53,415 nt of DNA from a virus: positions 1 through 53,415 of the IMG/VR virus record IMGVR_UViG_3300031730_000059; one strand, written 5' to 3'. The notes under the pieces were generated by a model. The model did not search any database. It saw only the letters and a program-made list of their open reading frames with translations, and was not told where the DNA came from. The stretch's first letter is position 1; the number at the start of each line of letters is the position of its first letter. Shown here one piece after another: positions 47,075-53,415 of the stretch. Made by a program: the position numbers and the translations under genes.

Positions 47075-47544
47075 TCCTGCCACCTGGGCAGCCGCGCCGG
47101 CCACTTGCCGGACGCGATGATCAATGCACGGGTGCTATCGCCGGCGCTCCTCTCGAAGGCGCGCCGGCTGGCCCGCGGCATTTCGCCGGACGTTCCGACG
47201 TACCAGTGGCAGCCCATGCGCGAGTCGTGCGGCGCGCAGCCTGGCCAGCCGAGGCGGCAGTCGGTCTTGATCGCCATACCCTTGCCCTCGTCGGCGTGGC
47301 AGAACTGAATGAAGCCCTTGCGGAAGAAGCCGCAGCGCGCGCATGGCAACTGGCGCACGAGGGCCATGTAGCCCTGATGCTGCAGCGCGTTCTCCTTCGG
47401 CAGCGGAACGACCAGACGAGCCTTGCCGTCACTGATCTGGACGGGCTGCGCGCGCGGCGTGCTCGGGTTCGCACCGGTGTACTGCGTGCACGGACGCGCC
47501 GGCGGCAGCTTCGGACGAAACGCAACGCGGCGCAGCATGATCAC
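47071..47544 (-). CDS. Putative HNH-like zinc-binding nuclease
   Basis: This 157-residue protein has an N-terminal Pro/Arg-rich stretch and a Cys/His core: PCARCGFF, then QFCHADEGKGMAIKTDC and GCAPHDSRMGCHW. That order of Cys and His resembles HNH/DUF968-type phage nucleases linked to recombination. The catalytic assignment is uncertain. The start is GTG 47544 after GAGG (ATG 47538 is possible). Confidence 0.65.
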   Translation of the reverse strand: MIMLRRVAFRPKLPPARPCTQYTGANPSTPRAQPVQISDGKARLVVPLPKENALQHQGYMALVRQLPCARCGFFRKGFIQFCHADEGKGMAIKTDCRLGWPGCAPHDSRMGCHWYVGTSGEMPRASRRAFERSAGDSTRALIIASGKWPARLPRWQE

Positions 47545-48149
47545 GCCACGGCCTCGATGTACAAACGAACGAACCGGGCGAAACGCGTCACCAGCGCAAG
47601 GCAGTCAGCCTCCAGCGCCGGGTAGCGGTACTGCTCAAGCCGATGGGCCGCCGTGACGGCATAGGTTGGAACCGTGTCGCTTTCGTCGTCAAGCTCACGA
47701 AGCTCGAACACGTTCCATCGGAACAGCGATGCGCCGAAGATGTCGAGGTAAAGGCGCCACTGGTAGCCGGCGAGAAATCGGTCGGGGTCGAAGCGCGCCG
47801 TCGTCTTGTGGTCTTCGATCCGCAGGCCTTCGATGGCGTCTACTTGCCCGCTGATGACGATCGGCTCGCCATCGACGATGTAGGTTTTTGATGCGCGCAA
47901 CTCACGGATCGGCGTGACCTCGATTTCCACATCGGACGAGAAGATGAAGCGGTGGCCCAGCTCCTCGGCCTCGTTCAATTCCAGGCCGCTGGTGGCGTTC
48001 TCCAGCACCTTGTGAAACGCGGTGCCGGCCAGCATGGCAGCGGAGGGCACAAACTCGCCGCTGATCTTGTCGATCAGGTCGGCGAGTTCCGCCTCTTCGT
48101 CGGCCTCCCACTGCCGGAAGGCTTCGACGTTGGAGACTCGGTACTTCAT
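47541..48149 (-). CDS. PD-(D/E)XK exonuclease-like protein (RecB/Cas4-type fold)
   Basis: This 202-residue nuclease has GTAFHKVLE (residues 42-50), D104 in GQVDAI, E112 and K115 in EDHKT, and the helix YQWRLYL (129-135). These are the motifs of RecB-like PD-(D/E)XK nucleases. Paired with the following ATPase it forms a phage recombination or end-processing module. It overlaps both neighbours by four bases. Confidence 0.82.
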   Translation of the reverse strand: MKYRVSNVEAFRQWEADEEAELADLIDKISGEFVPSAAMLAGTAFHKVLENATSGLELNEAEELGHRFIFSSDVEIEVTPIRELRASKTYIVDGEPIVISGQVDAIEGLRIEDHKTTARFDPDRFLAGYQWRLYLDIFGASLFRWNVFELRELDDESDTVPTYAVTAAHRLEQYRYPALEADCLALVTRFARFVRLYIEAVA

Positions 48150-49045
48150 GCCGCCTCGCGCACCGGATCGGCGTACGCGCTGGCCTTCTTGTCGTAGATC
48201 AAGCCCTTGGCTGCCGCAGCGTCGGCGAACATGGCTTGCACGGCCTTGGGCTGCTTCTTCACGTCGGCTAAGTTGGCGTTGAAGTCCGCAGCCTTCGTCA
48301 TGGTGCCGATCGACAGGCGCCACACCTCGATGCTTTTTTGCGACTCGACCTGCTCCTCGGTCATCGTGTTGAGCCGGTCCTTGATCGACTGGACGACATC
48401 CGCGAGGAACGTCGGGTTGCGATCTGGGTGTGGAATTTCGAGCATCTCCAACTGGCCAGGGTTCTTGCCGAACGCGGCTTCGGTCGGATTGAAGTTGAGC
48501 GTGCGCGCGCCGTTCTTCACGGCGACTCGGCCCATTGCATCCGCGGCCTTGTAGATTTCGCCCTTCGATCCGCCTTGCACGTCCAGGCGCTCGAGCACGT
48601 CGTCCCCGTTGCGCTGCTCGTCCATGTGGGCGATCAGGATCACGTCCTTGCCGAAGGTGTTCAGTTGCTTGAGCCACGCGACGAACTCGGCTTTGAGCGT
48701 GCCGTAGCCTTGCAATGTGAGCGCGCCTCCGCGCCCAGCCTTCGGGTTGCGGCGGATGATGTCGGCGGTGAGCTGGTCGAGGGCTCGGCCCGCGGTGTCG
48801 ACGACGACGGTGCTGTACTGCTCAATGTCAGCCGCGCTCATGTCGGCCACGTCGGTCCACGAGGTGACGCGCACGGTGTCTTTGCGGTTCGCAGCGCGGT
48901 GCGCGCCTTGGTCGAAGTCCAGCAGAAGCGGTGACTCGGCGGTGAACGCGAGCGACGACTTGCCGGCGCCGGGCTGGCCGTAGATGCAGAGGTTGAGCCT
49001 ATCGACCCGGATCGGCTCGGACGACTTGATGATTCGTAATGTCAT
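48146..49045 (-). CDS. Sak4-like RecA-fold ATPase (AAA_24 type)
   Basis: This 299-residue protein has Walker A GQPGAGKS (residues 23-30), a Walker B-like strand TVVVDTAGRA and the sensor segment VILIAHMDEQRNG. This matches Sak4-type single-strand annealing/recombination ATPases common in phages. AAGGAG precedes the ATG at 49045. The nuclease gene follows directly. Confidence 0.85.
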   Translation of the reverse strand: MTLRIIKSSEPIRVDRLNLCIYGQPGAGKSSLAFTAESPLLLDFDQGAHRAANRKDTVRVTSWTDVADMSAADIEQYSTVVVDTAGRALDQLTADIIRRNPKAGRGGALTLQGYGTLKAEFVAWLKQLNTFGKDVILIAHMDEQRNGDDVLERLDVQGGSKGEIYKAADAMGRVAVKNGARTLNFNPTEAAFGKNPGQLEMLEIPHPDRNPTFLADVVQSIKDRLNTMTEEQVESQKSIEVWRLSIGTMTKAADFNANLADVKKQPKAVQAMFADAAAAKGLIYDKKASAYADPVREAA

Positions 49046-49068
49046 GAAGGTTCTCCTTCGGTTGAAAT

Positions 49069-49254
49069 TCAGTTGAAGATGGCGTTCCACACCCGCAACC
49101 ACCAAGGCGTGCGCGTGCGAATGACGACCGGCCCAGTGACGCCGATGGCGCTCTCGCGGTAGTCGATCGGGAAGGCTTCGCGCAGTGAGCGCGGATAGCT
49201 GCGGCACGTGTCGATGACGTGAAGGCCGTTGCGGGTGTTCAGGCGCGTGCTCAC
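49069..49254 (-). CDS. Small hypothetical protein of the early leftward operon
   Basis: This 61-residue basic protein (GLHVIDTCRSYPRSLREAFP, ending WWLRVWNAIFN) starts with GTG overlapping the previous stop (GTGA). The aromatic C-terminus may associate with membranes. No family is recognised. Confidence 0.6.
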   Translation of the reverse strand: MSTRLNTRNGLHVIDTCRSYPRSLREAFPIDYRESAIGVTGPVVIRTRTPWWLRVWNAIFN

Positions 49255-49508
49255 GAGGCGACCCTCGCGAAAAGGTGCGAGGCCAGCAGCGTCAGGAAGA
49301 ACACCACGACCGCGGCCGGGATGAACCACGGTGTGTCGAGCTCCACGTCGACCATGCGCGACGGCGCGGGCTCATTGAAGGTGGCGCCCGGCTTGAGCAC
49401 GCCGAAGTCGCTGGTGTGCTCGATCGGGCCGGTGAAGAAGGTCGGCGCGGGAACATCCTGCGACGGCTCGAAGTCGCGCCAAGTGAGGCGCCCGGTACGG
49501 TGGTTCAC
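49251..49508 (-). CDS. Small membrane-anchored early protein
   Basis: This 85-residue protein has a soluble N-terminal part and one C-terminal membrane helix (WFIPAAVVVFFLTLLASHLF). The GTG start overlaps the previous stop. Placed second after the early leftward promoter, it might act in host takeover or exclusion; not known. Confidence 0.62.
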   Translation of the reverse strand: MNHRTGRLTWRDFEPSQDVPAPTFFTGPIEHTSDFGVLKPGATFNEPAPSRMVDVELDTPWFIPAAVVVFFLTLLASHLFARVAS

Positions 49509-49756
49509 GGCCGATCCTCCAGACCGCGATCGGCGTCGCACATCTCGTTGAAGTGGTCGCGCTCATCTTCGGCGCGCTCTTCGTAGGTGCGGTCGTCTTC
49601 GAAGTCGCCGAAGCCAGTCATCGGCTCGCCCGTGAAACGGCGCGGTGATGCCTTGTCGAAGGCGGCGACGCGCACGTCTGGCTTTGGTGTCGCGAAGATG
49701 CGGCGGAGCGCGGGGTCTACGTTGGGATCGTTGGCGAGGGCGGCGAAGAGGTCCAT
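49505..49756 (-). CDS. First gene after the leftward early promoter
   Basis: This 83-residue, strongly acidic protein (DFEDDRTYEERAEDERDHFN) has ATG 49756 with GGAG six bases before. An upstream ATG at 49762 is possible. It is about 40 bases downstream of the leftward promoter. Small acidic early proteins of phages are often inhibitors or DNA mimics; here this is only a suggestion. Confidence 0.68.
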   Translation of the reverse strand: MDLFAALANDPNVDPALRRIFATPKPDVRVAAFDKASPRRFTGEPMTGFGDFEDDRTYEERAEDERDHFNEMCDADRGLEDRP

Positions 49757-49795
49757 CTGCATCTCCAGGCACCGAACCGTTCAGTGCATGGTTGC

Positions 49796-49834
49796 AGTGT
49801 AGCGAAACGCTAGTGCGTGTCAAGCGTTTCGCTA
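49796..49834 (-). promoter_or_regulatory. Leftward early promoter with two operators
   Basis: On the minus strand TTGACA (49823-49818) and TACACT (49801-49796) are 16 bases apart. Operator copies TAGCGAAACGCTA (49800-49812) and its near-inverse AAGCGTTTCGCTA (49822-49834) overlap the -10 and the -35, with centres 22 bases apart. A repressor bound here would shut the recombination operon, as at lambda PL/OL. Confidence 0.85.
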
Positions 49835-49845
49835 GATGTGGTGCG

Positions 49846-49870
49846 AAAAAATACCCGCACAGTGGCGGGT
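49846..49870 (-). terminator. Rho-independent terminator after the repressor gene
   Basis: Read leftward, the stem ACCCGC/GCGGGT (49870-49865 with 49858-49853) is followed by ATTTTTT (49852-49846). It separates repressor transcription from the leftward promoter just beyond it. Confidence 0.82.
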
Positions 49871-49924
49871 GTGGCCGTTTTGCGAGCCGCGGCTATCCCA
49901 TATTGCGGTATTGCAGGGTGAGTT

Positions 49925-50317
49925 TCATACGCGCCTTTTCACTTGTGCGAGCCGCTCTTCGACGCGGCGTTCGATCTCGGCCGCACGCTCGCGAATCTCG
50001 GTCAGCTCTTTGTCGGAAAGCACCGTCTTCACGGCCTGAAGTGTCGCCCAATCGCTTTCGTTCACTTCGTGGCGGTCCTCGAACTTCTTGCCGGGCGCGC
50101 GCGGGATGTCGCTGTCGGCCCAGTTCGGATACTTCGCTTCGAGCTTGCGCTGCAGGGTTGGCCCGACGCCGCGCGGCGCACCAGAAGGCAACTTCGTCCC
50201 CGCGATGATCTGCTTCAGGTTGTCGACGTTGGCGCGAATCTCACGCGCAATCACGTCAACGCCGTGCCTTTTGCACAGCGCCTTGAAGCGTTCGATCAGC
50301 CGGTCCTTCGGAGTCAT
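49925..50317 (-). CDS. Short CI-like repressor without peptidase domain
   Basis: This 130-residue protein has an N-terminal HTH region (RLIERFKALCKRHGVDVIAR, then ANVDNLKQIIAGTKLPSG) followed by a helical, charged C-terminal region suited to coiled-coil pairing. No S24/LexA Ser-Lys peptidase domain is present, unlike lambda CI. It faces the Cro-like gene across three operators, and one of these lies 12 bases from its ATG. No ribosome site is visible. It is best read as the lysogeny repressor. Confidence 0.78.
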   Translation of the reverse strand: MTPKDRLIERFKALCKRHGVDVIAREIRANVDNLKQIIAGTKLPSGAPRGVGPTLQRKLEAKYPNWADSDIPRAPGKKFEDRHEVNESDWATLQAVKTVLSDKELTEIRERAAEIERRVEERLAQVKRRV

Positions 50318-50328
50318 CGGCCGATTGA

Positions 50329-50391
50329 AGCAAAACGCTAGAGGGCTTTCCGAGCGAAACGCTTGACGAGTAGCTAGCGAAACGCTAGGCT
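50329..50391 (+). promoter_or_regulatory. Rightward promoter and three operators of the genetic switch
   Basis: TTGACG (50363-50368) and TAGGCT (50386-50391) are 17 bases apart. Operator copies lie at 50375-50387 (TAGCGAAACGCTA, over the -10), 50353-50363 (AGCGAAACGCT, at the -35) and 50329-50339 (AGCAAAACGCT, one change, next to the repressor start). Centres are 23 and 24 bases apart. The expected transcript start is at or within a base of the Cro ATG at 50398. Confidence 0.85.
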
Positions 50392-50397
50392 TCACGT

Positions 50398-50613
50398 ATG
50401 GCACTCCCCAAATACACACCGGAACGGCGCCGGGAAATCGCCGCTGCGTTGGGCATTGATGAGCAGTACGTCTATCAGGTGTTCGCGGGGATCAAGACCG
50501 CGAGCCCTGCGCTGGCGCGACAGTTCCATACGCTCGATCCCACGGCGCGCCTTCAAGACCTTCGGCCTGCGGACTGGTCGCAGATCTGGCCCGACCTGGC
50601 GCAGGTTGCCTGA
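50398..50613 (+). CDS. Cro-like HTH regulator, probably leaderless
   Basis: This 71-residue protein has a compact HTH (ERRREIAAALGIDEQYVYQV, then FAGIKTAS) of the Cro/YdaS type. The ATG is seven bases from the -10 box, so the mRNA should start at the initiation codon without a Shine-Dalgarno sequence. It stands opposite the repressor gene and is the first rightward early gene. Confidence 0.8.
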   Translation: MALPKYTPERRREIAAALGIDEQYVYQVFAGIKTASPALARQFHTLDPTARLQDLRPADWSQIWPDLAQVA

Positions 50614-50793
50614 TCCATGCGCTCTCACAGCCGCGTCCCGCGGTCGATCAACCGGTACAGCTTGCGCATCAAGTCGCGCAGCTTGCGTCGGGCCCATTCG
50701 AAATCCTCGTTGGTGGTTTGCATGTCGGCATCGTCTTTTTTTTGGCCGAGCGGGCAAACCCTAGCCGGCCCTAGAACCTAGGAACGATCAGGA
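50614..50793. other. Spacer between cro-like gene and the next rightward gene
   Basis: These 180 bases have no well-supported gene. On the minus strand a 32-codon frame (50625-50723, MQTTNEDFEWARRKLRDLMR onward) lacks a ribosome site. A T8 run is at 50735-50742 without a convincing stem. CCCTAG occurs twice (around 50760 and 50770) with CCTAGG following, possibly a regulator site for the downstream genes. Confidence 0.4.
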
Positions 50794-51168
50794 ATGGACA
50801 CCGCCCGCCTGTTCTACGAAGACGAGTACGACGCCCTGCAAACCATGGTCGGCAGCAGCGGCAAGACAGTGAAGCAATGCGCCTTGCACCTGTGGCCGGA
50901 GATGAAGGCCGAGAGCGCCTACGCGAAGTTCAAGGACTGCCTCAATGCGAACGGCAGCGAGCAGTTCAAGTTCGGCCAGGTCGTCGAGCTGATGCGCTTC
51001 TGCGAGCGCTACGACCCCCTCATGTACCAGTGCGACGAGACGCTGCACGCTCGCCCAGATCGCAAGACCGTCGACGACGAGTCGGTGAAGCTGGTGGAGA
51101 CGATCAACTCCGCGGCGCACGTTCTGAGCAAGGCCATGGCCCAGCTCGAGCGGCTGAGGATCCGATGA
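50794..51168 (+). CDS. CII-like or replication-region regulator
   Basis: This 124-residue helical protein has a segment DALQTMVGSSGKTVKQCALH followed by LWPEMKAESAYAKFKDCLNA. It resembles the CII-like regulatory proteins of Burkholderia and Bordetella phages, which pair an HTH with an oligomerising region. Placed after the Cro-like gene and before the initiator, it is a good candidate for the lysogeny activator. CAGGA precedes the ATG. Confidence 0.62.
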   Translation: MDTARLFYEDEYDALQTMVGSSGKTVKQCALHLWPEMKAESAYAKFKDCLNANGSEQFKFGQVVELMRFCERYDPLMYQCDETLHARPDRKTVDDESVKLVETINSAAHVLSKAMAQLERLRIR

Positions 51169-51977
51169 GGGACTTCGCCAAGATCAGCCCGTCGTTCTGG
51201 ACTGGCACTACCGGCAAGGAACTGCGCCGAAGGGGCTCCGAAGCCCTAGTTGTAAGCGTCTATCTGATGACTTCGCCCCATTCCAACATGCTCGGCCTGT
51301 ATTACCAGCCCGAGTTGTACATGGCGCATGAGACAGGGCTGGGCATCGAAGGGGCATCGAAGGGGCTACAGCACTGCATCGATGTCGGCTTTTGCAAGTA
51401 TGACCAAGCCACGGAAATAGTGTGGGTGGTCGAGATGGCCGCCTACCAGATTGCGGAGTCGCTCAAGGCGACAGACAAGCGCTGCAGCGGCATTCAGAAG
51501 GACTACGACGCACTGCCGAACAACCCGTTCGTCGGTGAGTTTTTCGATCGGTACAAGGGCGCATTCAATCTCCAGCGTGGTCGGATTTTCGAAGGTGCGA
51601 ACACTTCAATTTTGCAAGCCCCTTCGATGCCCCATCGAAGCAAGGAGAAGGAGAAGGAGAAGGAGAAGGAGATAGTAGGTCCTTCGGAAGGGGCTTCCGA
51701 AAGCACCGCGAATCTCACGGTTTCTGACCTCATCGCGGAAGGGATCGATTCCAAACTCGCAGGGGACTGGCTGAAGGTTCGAAAGGCGAAGAAGGCCCCT
51801 TTGACCAGAACCGCCTGGGATGGCGTCAAGCGGGAAGCTGCCATCGCTGGCCTGACACCACCCGAGGCGGTGAAGATCGCCGCGGAGAACAGCTGGCAGG
51901 GCTTCAAGGCCTCTTGGCTCCAACCGAAGACGCACAACGGCCAGAAGGTTGTCGACCCCTTCGAGGTGGCCCACTGA
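51165..51977 (+). CDS. Replication initiation protein (lambda O/DnaT-like layout)
   Basis: This 270-residue protein has an N-terminal winged-helix-like domain (residues 1-130; KISPSFWTGTTGKELRRRGS and AAYQIAESLKATDKR). A highly charged linker of alternating Lys-Glu (KEKEKEKEKE, about residues 159-169) leads to a C-terminal helical part (WLKVRKAKKAPLTRTAWDGV). The order initiator then helicase, and the repeated sites within the gene, match phage O-type initiators. The start overlaps the upstream stop by ATGA. Confidence 0.75.
   Translation: MRDFAKISPSFWTGTTGKELRRRGSEALVVSVYLMTSPHSNMLGLYYQPELYMAHETGLGIEGASKGLQHCIDVGFCKYDQATEIVWVVEMAAYQIAESLKATDKRCSGIQKDYDALPNNPFVGEFFDRYKGAFNLQRGRIFEGANTSILQAPSMPHRSKEKEKEKEKEIVGPSEGASESTANLTVSDLIAEGIDSKLAGDWLKVRKAKKAPLTRTAWDGVKREAAIAGLTPPEAVKIAAENSWQGFKASWLQPKTHNGQKVVDPFEVAH
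51229..51694. other. Candidate replication origin: GAAGGGGC iterons inside the initiator gene
   Basis: Exact copies of GAAGGGGC lie at 51229-51236, 51348-51355, 51359-51366 (11 bases after the previous one) and 51687-51694, with an inverted copy at 51618-51625. Five copies of an 8-base word in this interval is far above chance. A (AAGGAG)5 run is at 51642-51671. The position inside the initiator gene copies the lambda O/ori arrangement. Function is inferred. Confidence 0.55.
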
Positions 51978-52324
51978 TGCGCCACCACCAAGACCTGATC
52001 GCGATGCGCCTGCACGGGGAAACACCCGGTGTCGTGTTCATCGACACCGACGACAGCGGCGCCGTCAAAACGCTTTCAGCCACGAGCCTCTGGGTCGAAG
52101 GCAAGGACGCGATCAAGCGGCTGGACCTGCGCTGCCTCGTGGGCTTGAACGTGGTCGTCAACGGCTCCGACAGGGCGCGGGTGAAGGCCACCTTCGAAGC
52201 CGCTCAGCAAGCCGGTGCAGCACGCGTCCGAGCCTTCGTCATCACGACCACCGGCAAGGGCGAATTCATGCGGTACGCAGCCGCTCAACACGCAGACACG
52301 CAAGGGGAAATCTCGTGGCATTGA
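51977..52324 (+). CDS. Hypothetical protein between initiator and helicase
   Basis: This 115-residue mixed alpha/beta protein (GVVFIDTDDSGAVKTL, then DLRCLVGLNVVVNGSDRARV) shares one base with the initiator stop. Its end overlaps the helicase start by ten bases. It could be a helicase loader or accessory factor by position. No motif is recognised. Confidence 0.62.
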   Translation: MRHHQDLIAMRLHGETPGVVFIDTDDSGAVKTLSATSLWVEGKDAIKRLDLRCLVGLNVVVNGSDRARVKATFEAAQQAGAARVRAFVITTTGKGEFMRYAAAQHADTQGEISWH

Positions 52325-53244
52325 TGATCGAAGATGCGACCGACTTCCGGGCGTACATGGCCCGGACGGAGCCCGCTGCGAAAGTGCGCAAGGCAGCTGA
52401 TTTCGCCGAGGAACTCGATGCCGAGTTCGCCCCGCGGTCCGGGTCGAAGAAGTCGCGGATGTTCTCGACCAAGCTGCGCGACGCGATCGAGTTCCGTCCG
52501 GGGGAGGTCACGGTCTGGGCAGGCTTCAACGGGCACCGGAAGTCGATGTTCACCGGCCAGGTGGCGCTCGACCTGTGCGTGCAGCGCGAACGGGCGTTGT
52601 TGATCTCGCTCGAGATGCTGCCGGGCAAGACGCTGGCTCGCATGCTGCGCCAGTCCACCGCAACCGACTGGCCGAGCCGTGAGCAGCGCGACGGGTTCAA
52701 GGACTGGACGAACGGCCGGCTCTGGCTCTTCGATCACATCGGGCGCCTGAACCCGCCGCTGTGCCTGGCGGTGTGCCGCTACTTCGCGGAAGAGTTGCAC
52801 GGTCGGCACGTGTTCATCGACAGCCTCATGAAGGTCTGCCAGTCCGAAGAAAGCATGGACGAGCAGAAGCAGCTGGTCGGGGATCTGTGCGACGTGGCCG
52901 AAGAGACCGGGCTGCACGTTCACCTGGTCGCGCACTGCCGCAAACCCGGCGGGGCAGGAGAGGACAACCCGCCGTCGAAGTACGACATCCGTGGCAGCGC
53001 GTCGATCAGCGACCAGGCGCACAACATCATCACGGTCTGGCAGAACAAGGTGAAGCGCGCCGAGCGCGAGAAGGCCAACCCGGACACCGACAAGATGGCC
53101 AAACCCGACGCGCTCGTGACGATCGAGAAGCAGCGCAACGGGGAATTCGAAGGGCGCTTCGGCCTGTGGTTTCACGACGCGAGCCTGCGCTTCTGCGACG
53201 ACCGGATGACCGCGGTCGAGCCCTACGTGCTGGAGGCGGCATGA
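52315..53244 (+). CDS. DnaB/T7 gp4-type replicative helicase
   Basis: This 309-residue RecA-fold ATPase lacks the N-terminal DnaB domain and any primase domain. Walker A is GFNGHRKS (residues 70-77, with Arg in place of the usual Gly before Lys). EMLPGKTLARMLRQ is the next helicase motif, the Walker B strand is HVFIDSLMK, and LVAHCRKP plus SISDQAHNIITVW follow. The start is GTG 52315 with GGGGA seven bases upstream; ATG 52324 is possible. Confidence 0.85.
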   Translation: MALMIEDATDFRAYMARTEPAAKVRKAADFAEELDAEFAPRSGSKKSRMFSTKLRDAIEFRPGEVTVWAGFNGHRKSMFTGQVALDLCVQRERALLISLEMLPGKTLARMLRQSTATDWPSREQRDGFKDWTNGRLWLFDHIGRLNPPLCLAVCRYFAEELHGRHVFIDSLMKVCQSEESMDEQKQLVGDLCDVAEETGLHVHLVAHCRKPGGAGEDNPPSKYDIRGSASISDQAHNIITVWQNKVKRAEREKANPDTDKMAKPDALVTIEKQRNGEFEGRFGLWFHDASLRFCDDRMTAVEPYVLEAA

Positions 53245-53415
53245 CAGCCCGCGCCCGCTCCGACGTTCGCCAGATCGACGCCGACATCACCGAGTCGCTG
53301 CTGGTGCTGCGTGAGGCCCTGAGCCCCATGGAAGGCTCGGCCGAAGACACGGCGATGTGCGAGCTCGAAACCTTCGTCGCGGTGGCCCTGCGCGTGTTCT
53401 CCAAGACCAACCCCT
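53241..53415 (+). CDS. Small hypothetical protein (5' part, cut by the window end)
   Basis: The N-terminal 58 codons of the gene continue at position 159 of the window start through the terminal repeat. The full product is 84 residues. The ATG overlaps the helicase stop (ATGA). Function is unknown. Confidence 0.75.
   Translation, partial: MTARARSDVRQIDADITESLLVLREALSPMEGSAEDTAMCELETFVAVALRVFSKTNP
53258..53415. repeat. Terminal direct repeat, right copy
   Basis: This repeats 1-158 with one synonymous difference (53288 C against 31 A), which shows the circular joining point of the genome. Confidence 0.9.

Noticed and set aside
50625-50723. 32-codon minus-strand frame in the spacer after the cro-like gene
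   Set aside because: The composition is plausible, but there is no ribosome site and no neighbour coupling, so it is only mentioned in the spacer entry.
1-53415. Diversity-generating retroelement, as in Bordetella phage BPP-1
   Set aside because: The structural genes resemble BPP-1, but no reverse transcriptase motif or paired template/variable repeat was seen.
1-53415. CRISPR array
   Set aside because: No series of regularly spaced short direct repeats was found. The only tandem repeats are coding (29385-29882) or the six-base run at 51642.

Overview
The window is a temperate, podovirus-type bacteriophage genome, essentially complete and circular. The first 158 bases recur as the last 158 (one mismatch), giving a unit of about 53,257 bp. 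GC content is high. The virion proteins follow the Bordetella BPP-1 / T7-like plan: a T7 gp8-like portal, tail tubular proteins A and B, and internal ejection proteins. The integration site is the 3' end of a class II (serine-like) tRNA. Together these suggest a betaproteobacterial, Burkholderiales-like host. The host assignment is inference.

Layout. (1) 1-1084: end of the rightward early region, with small genes and a RusA-type Holliday junction resolvase. (2) 1081-7709: a cassette for a pseudaminic-acid-type nonulosonic acid: PseB-like dehydratase, short PseC-like aminotransferase, PseF-like cytidylyltransferase, Pse-associated methylase, WbuX-like amidotransferase, WbuZ/HisF-like partner, GNAT acetyltransferase and PseI-like synthase. 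It also holds one unknown gene, a small lipoprotein and a small membrane protein. Nearly every gene overlaps the next by 1-14 bases, so the block looks like one coupled operon between RusA and the terminases. (3) 7706-18030: packaging and head genes, including a possible glycosyltransferase between the terminase subunits, portal, scaffold and major capsid, with a strong terminator at 17501-17535. (4) 18038-36186: tail tube, ejection proteins, fibre-like proteins and a tailspike with an S74-type self-cleaving end. (5) 36183-38328: lysis genes (two holin-like proteins, M15 endolysin, nested Rz/Rz1) and a secreted protein.

(6) From 38267 to 50317 almost everything reads leftward. First come attP and a tyrosine integrase, then a HTH protein that overlaps it. 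Next is a DpdA-like transglycosylase with a queuosine-precursor transporter, which suggests a salvage-based 7-deazaguanine DNA modification. A run of small accessory genes follows, driven by a consensus promoter at 45168-45196 that contains a palindromic operator. Then comes a recombination module: NinB, HNH-like nuclease, PD-(D/E)XK nuclease and a Sak4-like ATPase. (7) 49796-50613: a lambda-like genetic switch with five copies of an AGCGAAACGCT-type operator around two divergent promoters, a short repressor and a leaderless Cro-like gene. (8) 50794-53415: replication genes (regulator, initiator with iteron-like repeats inside it, DnaB-type helicase), running back to the start.

The main biological interest is that the phage carries two separate chemical-disguise systems. 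One is a near-complete CMP-nonulosonic acid pathway that could decorate the host surface or the virion. The other is a compact DNA-base modification pair.
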